Source of the DNA: an uncultured Clostridia bacterium
Lineage (GTDB): Bacteria; Bacillota; Clostridia; UBA1381
DNA length: 12,203 nt
Assembly: GCA_905235885.1 (NCBI GenBank)
Contig: CAJONM010000064.1
Location: forward strand, 1-12,203
Reading direction: 5' to 3'
The notes under the pieces were generated by a model. It did no database searches and was not told the origin of the DNA. It saw only the letters and a list, made by a program, of their open reading frames with translations. Positions 7,204-12,203 of the stretch are shown in pieces. The translations under genes were made by a program, and so were the position numbers. The number at the start of each line of letters is the position of its first letter. Positions within the stretch are counted from its first letter, which is position 1.

Positions 7204-7476
7204 ATGAAAGCATTAGGATTACTTGAAACACGAAGCCTGACCGGCGCGATAGACGGAACGGATGCCATGACAAAAGCGGCGAATGTAAAGCTGATAGGCA
7301 CCGTAAAGATCGGATCGGGACTTGTAAATGTCATTATCCAGGGCGAGGTCGCGTCGGTACGCGCGGCGATAGCGGCAGGCAAGGCGGCAGCGGAGCTGGC
7401 AGGCGAAGTATACGCGGCGCATGTAATACCGCAGCCGGATGACACGGTGGCTAAGATATTGCCGTCATTCTACTAA
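7204..7476 (+). CDS. BMC-H shell protein 2
   Basis: A 90-aa canonical BMC-H protein (PduA/EutM class), a hexamer forming the flat facets of the shell. Visible are ALGLLETRSLTGAIDGTDAM, the pore loop VKIGSGLVN with the common GSG tip, GEVASVRAAIAAG and the closing AAHVIPQPDDTVAKILP. It is clearly paralogous to the protein at 7992. The usual PRPH before the final helix reads PQPD here. Translation signals are weak: AAAGGA lies 13 bases before ATG 7204, longer than optimal, so the protein is probably made in lower amounts than the 7992 paralogue. Eleven of its 17 Ala codons are GCG. Confidence 0.95.
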   Translation: MKALGLLETRSLTGAIDGTDAMTKAANVKLIGTVKIGSGLVNVIIQGEVASVRAAIAAGKAAAELAGEVYAAHVIPQPDDTVAKILPSFY

Positions 7477-7491
7477 AAAGGGGATCGGGAT

Positions 7492-7914
7492 ATGAACAGC
7501 GAATTTTCAATTGGTCTTGTAGAAATAAGCGGTCTCGGTGACGCTATAATATCTCTTGACGATATGTGCAAGGTCGCCGATGTCGAATTTGTCGCGACAG
7601 AGCGACGATTGGGCGGCAGACTGGTAACGGTCGTGGTAAAAGGCGAGCTTACGGCGGTAAAGGCGGCTGTCGATGCCGGAGTAGCGCGCGCGTCCGCTCT
7701 CGGAACGCTGAAGGCGCATCAGGTGATAGCGCGTCCGCACAAGGAGATCCTTCCCTATCTGCATCTTGACAAGGACAGACCCGTAGAGCCGAAGTCGGAA
7801 ACGGCAGGCACTCATGTCGGCGCGGTAAAGAAAAAGCCGGCAGCAAGGAAAACAGCCTCGGCAAAAAAACCGGCGGCGAAAAGAGGCAGACCTAAAAAGG
7901 CTGCAACACAATAA
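7492..7914 (+). CDS. BMC-H shell protein 3 with basic AT-hook-like C-terminal tail
   Basis: A 140-aa protein: one BMC domain (about 5-90) plus a 50-residue low-complexity tail. The domain shows SIGLVEISGLGDAIISLDDM, GELTAVKAAVDAGVARA and AHQVIARPHKEILPYL. Its pore loop RRLGGRL is one residue longer than in neighbours and has Arg where the GSG tip would be, suggesting a positively charged pore. The tail (from about 96) is rich in Lys, Ala and Pro. Basic KKPAA repeats sit at 114-131 and it ends RGRPKK (131-136), the core of an AT-hook, so it resembles a histone-H1-type nucleic-acid-binding tail. EutK is a precedent for a shell protein with a predicted nucleic-acid-binding C-terminal domain, but that domain is a helix-turn-helix. 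The tail may instead bind anionic cargo. ATG 7492 has AGGGG 8 bases upstream, and the gene starts 15 bases after the previous stop. Confidence 0.93.
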   Translation: MNSEFSIGLVEISGLGDAIISLDDMCKVADVEFVATERRLGGRLVTVVVKGELTAVKAAVDAGVARASALGTLKAHQVIARPHKEILPYLHLDKDRPVEPKSETAGTHVGAVKKKPAARKTASAKKPAAKRGRPKKAATQ

Positions 7915-7918
7915 CGAA

Positions 7919-7939
7919 TTAAAACGCATCGCGTTTTAA
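7919..7939 (+). other. Hairpin upstream of the major shell gene
   Basis: TTAAAACGC-ATC-GCGTTTTAA is a perfect 9-bp inverted repeat with a 3-base loop, in the 77-base gap before BMC-H 4. Only four T follow the GC core and they are part of the stem, so it is at best a weak attenuator. An mRNA-processing or 5'-stabilising hairpin for the following shell gene is more likely (inference). I see no sigma-A promoter in this gap. Confidence 0.55.
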
Positions 7940-7955
7940 GATAAAAAAGTAAAGA

Positions 7956-7968
7956 AGGGCAATGCCCT
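7956..7968 (+). other. Second small hairpin upstream of the major shell gene
   Basis: AGGGC-AAT-GCCCT is a 5-bp stem followed by a run of A, just before the ribosome binding site of BMC-H 4. On the plus strand it lacks the U-run of a terminator. It could pause or position ribosomes, or be incidental. Confidence 0.3.
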
Positions 7969-7991
7969 AAAAAAAATAGGAGGAAACAAAA

Positions 7992-8270
7992 ATGGCAGTA
8001 GAAGCATTAGGAATGGTTGAGACCAGAGGTCTCGTAGCAGCGATCGAAGCAGCAGATGCTATGGTTAAAGCAGCCAATGTGCAGCTTATCGGAACAGAGC
8101 GGATCGGTTCAGGTCTCGTAACTGTTATGGTAAGAGGCGATGTAGGTGCCGTTCAGGCAGCTACGGATGCAGGCAGCGCCGCTGGCGCAAGACTCGGTGA
8201 GCTTGTTTCAGTTCATGTGATCCCGCGTCCGCACGGCGATGTGGAGAAAATTCTCCCTACAATGGAATAA
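7992..8270 (+). CDS. BMC-H shell protein 4, probable major facet protein
   Basis: A 92-aa canonical BMC-H of the PduA/EutM class: [20 protein letters not shown], pore loop ERIGSGLVT with a GSG tip, [13 protein letters not shown], and [15 protein letters not shown] at the end. Two features mark it as the most highly expressed shell subunit. It has a perfect AGGAGG (7978-7983) with an 8-base spacer, and its codon choice differs from its neighbours: only 1 of 16 Ala codons is GCG (9 are GCA), whereas its paralogue at 7204 uses GCG in 11 of 17. It is flanked by hairpins on both sides (7919-7968 and 8271-8331), consistent with a processed, stabilised mRNA segment. Recent acquisition from another genome would also explain the codon difference. 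Confidence 0.97.
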   Translation: MAVEALGMVETRGLVAAIEAADAMVKAANVQLIGTERIGSGLVTVMVRGDVGAVQAATDAGSAAGARLGELVSVHVIPRPHGDVEKILPTME

Positions 8271-8331
8271 TAATAGATAGCGTGTAAGTACATATGCGCC
8301 CTTTCGGGGGCGTGTATGTACATATCTATTA
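8271..8331 (+). other. Large bipartite stem-loop with a 30-base direct repeat, between BMC-H 4 and pduL
   Basis: The inner stem 8288-8301 pairs with 8308-8321 over 14 bp (two are G-U pairs) around the loop TTTCGG. The outer stem TAATAGATA (8271-8279) pairs perfectly with TATCTATTA (8323-8331), leaving an 8-base bulge on the 5' side and one unpaired base on the 3' side. Two 15-base direct copies, CGTGTAAGTACATAT (8281-8295) and CGTGTATGTACATAT (8311-8325), differ at one base and are offset by exactly 30 bases. The element starts directly after the BMC-H 4 stop and ends 5 bases before the pduL ribosome binding site. There is no U-run, so it is not an ordinary terminator. Likely roles are a 3' stabiliser of the shell mRNA, control of pduL translation, or a protein binding site. 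Confidence 0.75.
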
Positions 8332-8350
8332 TGCTGAGGAGGTTACTGCT

Positions 8351-8992
8351 GTGGCAACACTTGAAGAAATGATCACAAAAGCTGTGATTGCTACATTGAA
8401 AAAGAACGAGCAAGCGGATGACGATGTGGTAAAGATCGGCGTTTCCGCCAGACATGTGCATCTTAACCGCAAGGATCTGGACGCACTTTTCGGCGAGGGC
8501 TATGAGCTTACCAAAAAGAAAACGCTTATGGGCGGTCAGTTCGCCGCGGAGGAATGCGTGACGATCGTAAGCCCCAATCTGCGCTCGATAGAAAATGTCA
8601 GGATTCTCGGTCCGCTCAGAAAAGACAGTCAGATCGAAATATCCAGAACAGATACATTTAAACTCAAAAACAGTCCGCCCGTCCGTCCGTCGGGCGAAAT
8701 AAAGGGCTCGGCGCCGATGGCGCTCGTAGGGCCAAAGGGCAGCATTTATCTCAATGAGGGCTGCATAATCGCGAACAGACACATACATCTGCCGCCGGCA
8801 CTTGCCGACAAATACGGCATAAAGGACAACGACCTTGTCGATGTTGAGGTGCAGACAGGCAAACCGACGCTGTTTTACGATGTTCAGGTGCGCGTTCATG
8901 AGAGCTTTACGCCGGAAATGCACATCGATACCGATGATGCCAACGCGTGCGCGCTCAAGACCGGCGATGTCGTGAAAATACTTACAAAGTAG
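8351..8992 (+). CDS. pduL: Phosphotransacylase PduL with N-terminal encapsulation peptide
   Basis: A 213-aa zinc-dependent phosphotransacylase converting acyl-CoA and phosphate to acyl-phosphate and free CoA, so that CoA recycles inside the compartment. Two PduL half-domains are visible: VKIGVSARHVHLNRKDLDAL (H35, H37) with LMGGQFAAEECVTIVSP and LRILGP-like RILGPLR; then IIANRHIHLPPALADKYGI (H144, H146) and the closing PEMHIDTDDANAC (H191). The paired HVH/HIH motifs are the metal ligands known in this family. Residues 1-17 form the amphipathic tag (L4, M7, I8, A11, V12, L16) followed by a polar linker. The start is GTG 8351, with GAGGAGGT at 8336-8343 correctly spaced. An upstream in-frame ATG (8294) falls inside the stem-loop without a ribosome binding site and is rejected. 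Confidence 0.97.
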   Translation: MATLEEMITKAVIATLKKNEQADDDVVKIGVSARHVHLNRKDLDALFGEGYELTKKKTLMGGQFAAEECVTIVSPNLRSIENVRILGPLRKDSQIEISRTDTFKLKNSPPVRPSGEIKGSAPMALVGPKGSIYLNEGCIIANRHIHLPPALADKYGIKDNDLVDVEVQTGKPTLFYDVQVRVHESFTPEMHIDTDDANACALKTGDVVKILTK

Positions 8993-9015
8993 CTGATACG
9001 GAATGGATGATTGGT

Positions 9016-9276
9016 ATGATTATAGGTAGAGTTTACGGAAGCATTGTTTCTACCCATAAGCTCGAATCGCTGGTGGGCAGTAAATTTATGCTTGTTCAAT
9101 ATATAGAAAACGGGAAATTGACGGATAAATACCTCGTAGCCGTTGACGGCGTCGGCGCCGGTATCGGCGAGGATGTAATTATCACCCAAGGCTCCGGCGC
9201 ACGCATGGGAATGCGCGATCAGAACGCGCCTGTAGACGCGCTTATAGTCGGTATTCTCGATAAAAAGCAGGCGTAA
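9016..9276 (+). CDS. BMC-P pentameric vertex protein (EutN/CcmL/PduN family)
   Basis: An 86-aa protein forming the pentamers that cap the vertices of the icosahedral shell. Hallmarks are the opening MIIGRVYGSIVSTHKLESL, LVAVDGVGAGIGEDVIITQG, GSGARMG and the end DALIVGILD, all typical of PF03319. Start choice is uncertain. ATG 9016 fits the family N-terminus (usually M-x-I/L-G/A-R-V). ATG 9007 would add three residues (MIG). Both have weak ribosome binding sites (GGAATGG region), and the pduL stop lies only 23 bases upstream, so translational coupling may carry it. It is the only vertex protein in the window, and low expression suits the few pentamers a shell needs. Confidence 0.95.
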   Translation: MIIGRVYGSIVSTHKLESLVGSKFMLVQYIENGKLTDKYLVAVDGVGAGIGEDVIITQGSGARMGMRDQNAPVDALIVGILDKKQA

Positions 9277-9302
9277 TGCCGCGAAAATAAAAGGTGAAGG
9301 CT

Positions 9303-10637
9303 ATGACGCTACAAGAATTGCAAAAAACAGTATACGATGCCGGCATCGTCGGCGCAGGCGGAGCGGGCTTCCCCACGCACAGAAAATTTTCCGATAAGGT
9401 CGAGCAGATAGTCGTAAACGCCGCGGAGTGCGAGCCGCTTATGATGGTAGACCATCATATCCTGCACGCGCATCTTGCCGAGCTTGTTGACGCGCTCAAC
9501 CTGCTTTGTGACGCGATGAACGCCAAGGAAGTGATCATCGGCATAAAGGGGAAAAACATACATCTTCTCGATGAAAAGATCGTCGCGTCGCTCAGACGCA
9601 CGCGCATAAAGATCCATGAGATCCCCGATATATATCCTGCCGGTGACGAGGTCGTTCTGACATACGAAACGACGGGCAAAATAATACCCGAGGGCGCGAT
9701 CCCGATCGCTGTCGGAGTCGTGGTCATAAATGTCGAAACGGTATATAATATATATAAGGCTGTGACAGGCGGCGAGGCGGTCACAGACAAATACATAACC
9801 ATCGGCGGCGATGTGCCGCGTGATATAACGGTCCTTGCGCCGATAGGTATGAAGATCTCCGAGCTTCTTGCGGCGGCAGGCTATACGGATCTGTCCGGCA
9901 AGGAAGTCATAGACGGCGGCCCGATGATGGGCAAGCTCGTCGATCTTGAAACAGATGTCGTTACGAAAACAACGAAGGGGCTTTTGGTATTTCCCAAAAC
10001 ACATTCGATAATACAGAGAATAAAGATGCCGGTAAACATCGCGCTGCGCCGCTCATCGGCGGCGTGCTGCAACTGCACGATGTGTACGGATATGTGTCCG
10101 CGATACCTTCTGGGCTACAGCCTCCAGGTGCATAATACGGTGCGCGCGGCAGGTCACGGCGAGGTCAAAAACACAGAGGCGTTTTTGCAGAACTCGCTTT
10201 GCTGCGGCTGCGGCATATGCTCGGTAATAGCGTGCCAGCAGTGCATACTGCCGTCAAAGGTGTCCATGGAGATAAAGGGATCACTTGCAAAGCACGGTCT
10301 TAAACGGCAAAACAACAAGCAGCCCGAAAGCGTTCGTCCCGAACGCGCAGGGCGGTTGGTATCGTCAAACAAGCTCATCGACCGGCTCGGGATAAGACGA
10401 TATGTAAAGGATAAGGTCGAAAGAGAATATATAGATTTTAAGCCAAACGCGGTAACGATACTGCTCAAGCAGCATGTGGGCAAGCCGGCGGATCCGGTCG
10501 TTCGTGTCGGAGATAAGGTAACGCGCGGCATGATCGTCGCGCAAACACCGTACGACGATCTCGGCACGACCATGCACGCAAGCATTGACGGTACGGTAAC
10601 CGCCGTAACAGACAGATTTATAGCGATAGGACGGTGA
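9303..10637 (+). CDS. RnfC/PduS-like flavin and Fe-S electron-transfer protein
   Basis: A 444-aa soluble member of the RnfC/NqrA/NuoF-like family found in compartments (PduS in propanediol systems). It is expected to bind FMN, NADH and two [4Fe-4S] clusters. Domains in order: the Gly-rich nucleotide/flavin segment GIVGAGGAGFPTHRKF and NAAECEPLMMVDHH (about 14-52); a soluble-ligand-binding beta-grasp region (about 165-225); ferredoxin motifs C255-x2-C258-x2-C261-x3-C265-P and C300-x2-C303-x2-C306-x4-C311; and a C-terminal barrel-sandwich domain (VRVGDKVTRGMIVAQ ... ASIDGTVTAV). In the second cluster ACQQC replaces the usual Cys-Pro. PduS is described as a cobalamin reductase, but nothing B12-related is present here, so NAD(H) or electron balance with the PduT-like shell protein is more likely. 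ATG 9303 has AGGTG 6 bases upstream. GTG 9294 is possible but lies inside that site. Confidence 0.94.
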   Translation: MTLQELQKTVYDAGIVGAGGAGFPTHRKFSDKVEQIVVNAAECEPLMMVDHHILHAHLAELVDALNLLCDAMNAKEVIIGIKGKNIHLLDEKIVASLRRTRIKIHEIPDIYPAGDEVVLTYETTGKIIPEGAIPIAVGVVVINVETVYNIYKAVTGGEAVTDKYITIGGDVPRDITVLAPIGMKISELLAAAGYTDLSGKEVIDGGPMMGKLVDLETDVVTKTTKGLLVFPKTHSIIQRIKMPVNIALRRSSAACCNCTMCTDMCPRYLLGYSLQVHNTVRAAGHGEVKNTEAFLQNSLCCGCGICSVIACQQCILPSKVSMEIKGSLAKHGLKRQNNKQPESVRPERAGRLVSSNKLIDRLGIRRYVKDKVEREYIDFKPNAVTILLKQHVGKPADPVVRVGDKVTRGMIVAQTPYDDLGTTMHASIDGTVTAVTDRFIAIGR

Positions 10638-10642
10638 AGCAG

Positions 10643-11188
10643 ATGAACGCGATAGGTTTGGTTGAATGTAAAAACATATCAAAGGGCATCGTCGTTACGG
10701 ACGAAATGCTCAAAAGCGCGGGTATCGTGCTTCTGTCCTCCGGCTCTGTTTGTCCTGGAAAATATGTGACGGTCGTGGGCGGAGAGCTTTCCGCGATACA
10801 CGCATCCGTTGACCGCGCAAAGGTCATTGCCGAGGACGCGCTTTTAGACACATTCGTGATAGGTAATTTAGGCAGGAATGTCCTTGAAGCCGTAAGCGGC
10901 TCGGTCGAGGTCACGCGCAAACGCGCACTGGGCATAATCGAGACCTTTACCGCCGCCAGCGCGATAGAAGCGGCGGATGCAGCCGTAAAATCGGGCTATA
11001 TAGAGCTTATCGAAGTGCGAATAGCGCGCGGAATGGGCGGAAAATGCTTCGTATCGCTTACGGGCGATGTCAGCGATGTCCGCGCCGCCGTAGACGCCGG
11101 CGCGATGCTTGCCGCAGAGCGCGGAATGCTCATAAATACGGAGGTCATCGCAAATCCTCACGAGGATCTGTGGGACTCGATACTGTAA
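10643..11188 (+). CDS. pduT: Tandem-domain BMC-T trimer shell protein, PduT-like with pore cysteine
   Basis: A 181-aa shell protein with two BMC domains (about 1-90 and 92-181) that forms pseudohexameric trimers. It aligns along its length with PduT: NAIGLVECKNISKGIVVTDEM, the pore motif SVCPGKYVTVVGGEL, then RALGIIETFTAASAIEAADA, GMGGKCFVSLTGDVSDVRAA and the terminal VIANPHEDLWDS. In PduT the Cys of the CPGK loop from each subunit holds one [4Fe-4S] cluster at the three-fold pore; the equivalent C37 is present here. The gene follows directly after the RnfC/PduS-like gene (5-base gap), matching the known PduS-PduT partnership. ATG 10643 is chosen by family length (PduT about 184 aa); GTG 10634, overlapping the previous stop as GTGA, is an alternative adding three residues. 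It is the last gene of the operon. Confidence 0.95.
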   Translation: MNAIGLVECKNISKGIVVTDEMLKSAGIVLLSSGSVCPGKYVTVVGGELSAIHASVDRAKVIAEDALLDTFVIGNLGRNVLEAVSGSVEVTRKRALGIIETFTAASAIEAADAAVKSGYIELIEVRIARGMGGKCFVSLTGDVSDVRAAVDAGAMLAAERGMLINTEVIANPHEDLWDSIL

Positions 11189-11193
11189 ACCAT

Positions 11194-11233
11194 AAGGGGC
11201 TGTAAAAAATTTTTTACAGCCCCTTTGTTTTGG
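11194..11233 (+). terminator. Rho-independent terminator of the microcompartment operon
   Basis: Perfect inverted repeat: the 16-base arm 11194-11209 (AAGGGGCTGTAAAAAA) is complementary to 11210-11225. It is followed by TTGTTTT-type T-rich sequence to about 11231. It lies 5 bases past the PduT-like stop codon. The GC half of the stem plus U-rich tail fit an intrinsic terminator; the A/T centre will form the loop. It marks the 3' end of the operon. Confidence 0.93.
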
Positions 11234-11278
11234 GGGTAGGAAAAAAAGAATGCTTTTTGCGATCTGGACTTTTTTTTA

Positions 11279-11307
11279 TTGACAAAAGTTGATGTATACT
11301 ATATAAT
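11279..11307 (+). promoter_or_regulatory. Consensus sigma-A promoter of the SLH-domain gene
   Basis: Perfect TTGACA (11279-11284), exactly 17 bases, perfect TATAAT (11302-11307), with a T-tract directly upstream of the -35. The predicted start is near 11314, giving a 63-base leader with AAAGGA 7 bases before the ATG. It should give strong constitutive expression, usual for abundant surface proteins. The leader contains a short inverted repeat (GATGTG 11318-11323, CACATC 11348-11353) of unknown relevance. Confidence 0.9.
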
Positions 11308-11376
11308 GGTATCAGTGGATGTGCTTGGGTACGGTTTTTGCGACAAACACATCAAAAACAGCGAAAGGATGATTTT

Positions 11377-12203
11377 ATGAAAAAATTTATCAGTATTCTG
11401 GCGGCGATCGCCATGTCGGCTTCCTTAACGCCGACGCTCTCCATTGCCGAGGATTTCTCGGATGTGGGGGGAGACGAGTATTATGCGGATGCGGCCGGAG
11501 CACTCGCGGAGCTTAATATCCTCAACGGCTATGAGGACGGCAGCTTCGGCGCGGAACGCGCGATCACAAGAGCGGAAATGGCGGCGATAGTATGCAGAAT
11601 GCTCGGCAAGGACGCCGATGCGGAAACCGCAAAGGGTAAGACGCAATTTGACGATGTAAGCGCCGACCACTGGGCAAGCGGCTATATCAATATTGCGTCT
11701 GCTGAAGGGATCATCGAGGGTGACGGCAACGGACAGTTCCGTCCCGAGGATGATGTAAAATATGAGGAATCGATAAAAATGGTAGTATGCGCCATGGGGT
11801 TGGGCGATGATGTCGAGGTAGACCCGGCAGACTGGTCGGCGGCATACATAGCCATTGCACAGGACAACAAGCTCACCGAGCAGCTCAAGGGCAGCAAGGG
11901 AATACCGGCAACGCGCGGTGACATCGCCGTTATGGTATACAGCGGCGTAGACCACATAATGCCTGCCGATCCTGAGCAGACGGACAAGCCTGAGACCGCA
12001 ACGGAGACTGCCGCACCGACAGCCAAGCCCACGACATCCGGCGGTGGCGGCGGTGGCGGTGGAACCGTGGATTCCGGTAACAAACAGACTACCGTCAGCA
12101 CAAACACCGTCAGCTCCAACTCGGTAAGCTCCAACACAGTCAGCGGCAATACCACAAGCGGAAACTCAGTGGTGGACGATGGCGGAGATAAAGATACAGA
12201 TAA
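11377..12203 (+). CDS. Secreted SLH-domain surface protein, N-terminal part (runs off the right edge)
   Basis: The frame is open from ATG 11377 to the window end (275 complete codons). Residues 1-24 are a signal peptide: MKKFISILAAIAMSASL, a hydrophobic core, and a likely cut after SIA before ED. SLH domains follow at about 27-77 (FSDVGGDEYYADA ... GYEDGSFGAERAITRAEMA), 91-140 (FDDVSADHWASGYINIA ... FRPEDDVKYEES) and a degenerate third at 150-190 (WSAAYIAIAQDNKL ... ATRGDIAVMVY). SLH domains anchor proteins to secondary cell-wall polysaccharide in Gram-positive bacteria. From about 197 the chain becomes a Thr/Ser/Pro-rich linker with an eight-Gly run (222-229) and a pentapeptide repeat. The functional domain lies outside the window. 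It has its own promoter after the operon terminator, so I see no link to the microcompartment. Confidence 0.94.
   Translation, partial: MKKFISILAAIAMSASLTPTLSIAEDFSDVGGDEYYADAAGALAELNILNGYEDGSFGAERAITRAEMAAIVCRMLGKDADAETAKGKTQFDDVSADHWASGYINIASAEGIIEGDGNGQFRPEDDVKYEESIKMVVCAMGLGDDVEVDPADWSAAYIAIAQDNKLTEQLKGSKGIPATRGDIAVMVYSGVDHIMPADPEQTDKPETATETAAPTAKPTTSGGGGGGGGTVDSGNKQTTVSTNTVSSNSVSSNTVSGNTTSGNSVVDDGGDKDTD
12091..12165 (+). repeat. Five 15-bp repeats encoding a (T/S)-V/T-S-x-N pentapeptide
   Basis: Inside the SLH protein, five consecutive 15-bp units encode TVSTN, TVSSN, SVSSN, TVSGN and TTSGN. The units differ at the DNA level mostly by synonymous or conservative changes. The repeat follows a poly-Gly run and forms a flexible, Ser/Thr/Asn-rich linker that could be glycosylated (inference) or vary in copy number between strains. 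Confidence 0.85.

Noticed and set aside
7956..7976. Intrinsic terminator before BMC-H 4
   Set aside because: The hairpin is followed by A, not T, on the plus strand. It would read as a terminator only on the minus strand, where there is no gene to end.
8294..8350. Upstream ATG extension of pduL
   Set aside because: It would begin inside the stem-loop with no ribosome binding site. GTG 8351 has GAGGAGGT correctly spaced and gives the normal PduL N-terminus.
1..12203. tRNA, rRNA, CRISPR array, insertion sequence, integrase or attachment-site repeats
   Set aside because: None seen on reading both strands. Despite the accessory nature of the operon, no mobile-element gene flanks it in this window.

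Overview
The window looks like chromosomal DNA of a Gram-positive member of the Clostridia. The grounds are the Clostridia/Bacillota-type RNA polymerase beta subunit, strong AGGAGG-type ribosome binding sites, near-consensus sigma-A promoters in AT-rich gaps between moderately GC-rich genes, and a secreted protein with S-layer homology (SLH) domains. I cannot name the genus.

Layout. (1) 1-2336, minus strand: the N-terminal 778 codons of rpoB; the rest lies beyond the left edge. (2) 2337-2685: a 349-bp AT-rich divergent control region with one promoter for rpoB and two tandem promoters pointing right. (3) 2686-11188, plus strand: ten closely spaced genes plus a PduT homologue (eleven in all) forming one bacterial microcompartment (BMC) operon, closed by a perfect-arm terminator at 11194-11233. 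(4) 11279-11307: a consensus promoter, followed by an SLH-domain surface protein that runs off the right edge.

The BMC operon reads: class II aldolase, GlcG/PduO-C-like protein, CoA-acylating aldehyde dehydrogenase, zinc-type (MDR) alcohol dehydrogenase, four single-domain hexamer shell proteins (BMC-H), PduL phosphotransacylase, pentamer shell protein (BMC-P), RnfC/PduS-like flavin/Fe-S protein, and a PduT-like tandem-domain trimer shell protein. Five of the enzymes carry a short amphipathic helix with the same hydrophobic register (h-x-x-h-h-x-x-h-h) at one end, which I read as encapsulation peptides.

How it should work (inference): the aldolase splits a deoxy-sugar phosphate such as fuculose- or rhamnulose-1-phosphate into DHAP plus an aldehyde, probably lactaldehyde, inside the shell. 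The aldehyde is dismutated. Part is oxidised to acyl-CoA and, through PduL, to acyl-phosphate. Part is reduced by the alcohol dehydrogenase, so NAD(H) and CoA recycle internally. The PduS-like and PduT-like proteins may pass electrons across the shell. Unlike the glycyl-radical and B12 propanediol compartments, no diol dehydratase, activase or B12 machinery is present between the operon's promoter and its terminator. No regulator, transporter, sugar kinase or acyl kinase is present either.

The most distinctive details are a BMC-H protein with a histone-H1-like tail ending in an AT-hook-type RGRPKK motif, another BMC-H with an enlarged pore loop, an elaborate RNA hairpin/direct-repeat element after the apparent major shell gene, and rpoB placed divergently from a BMC operon instead of downstream of rplL.
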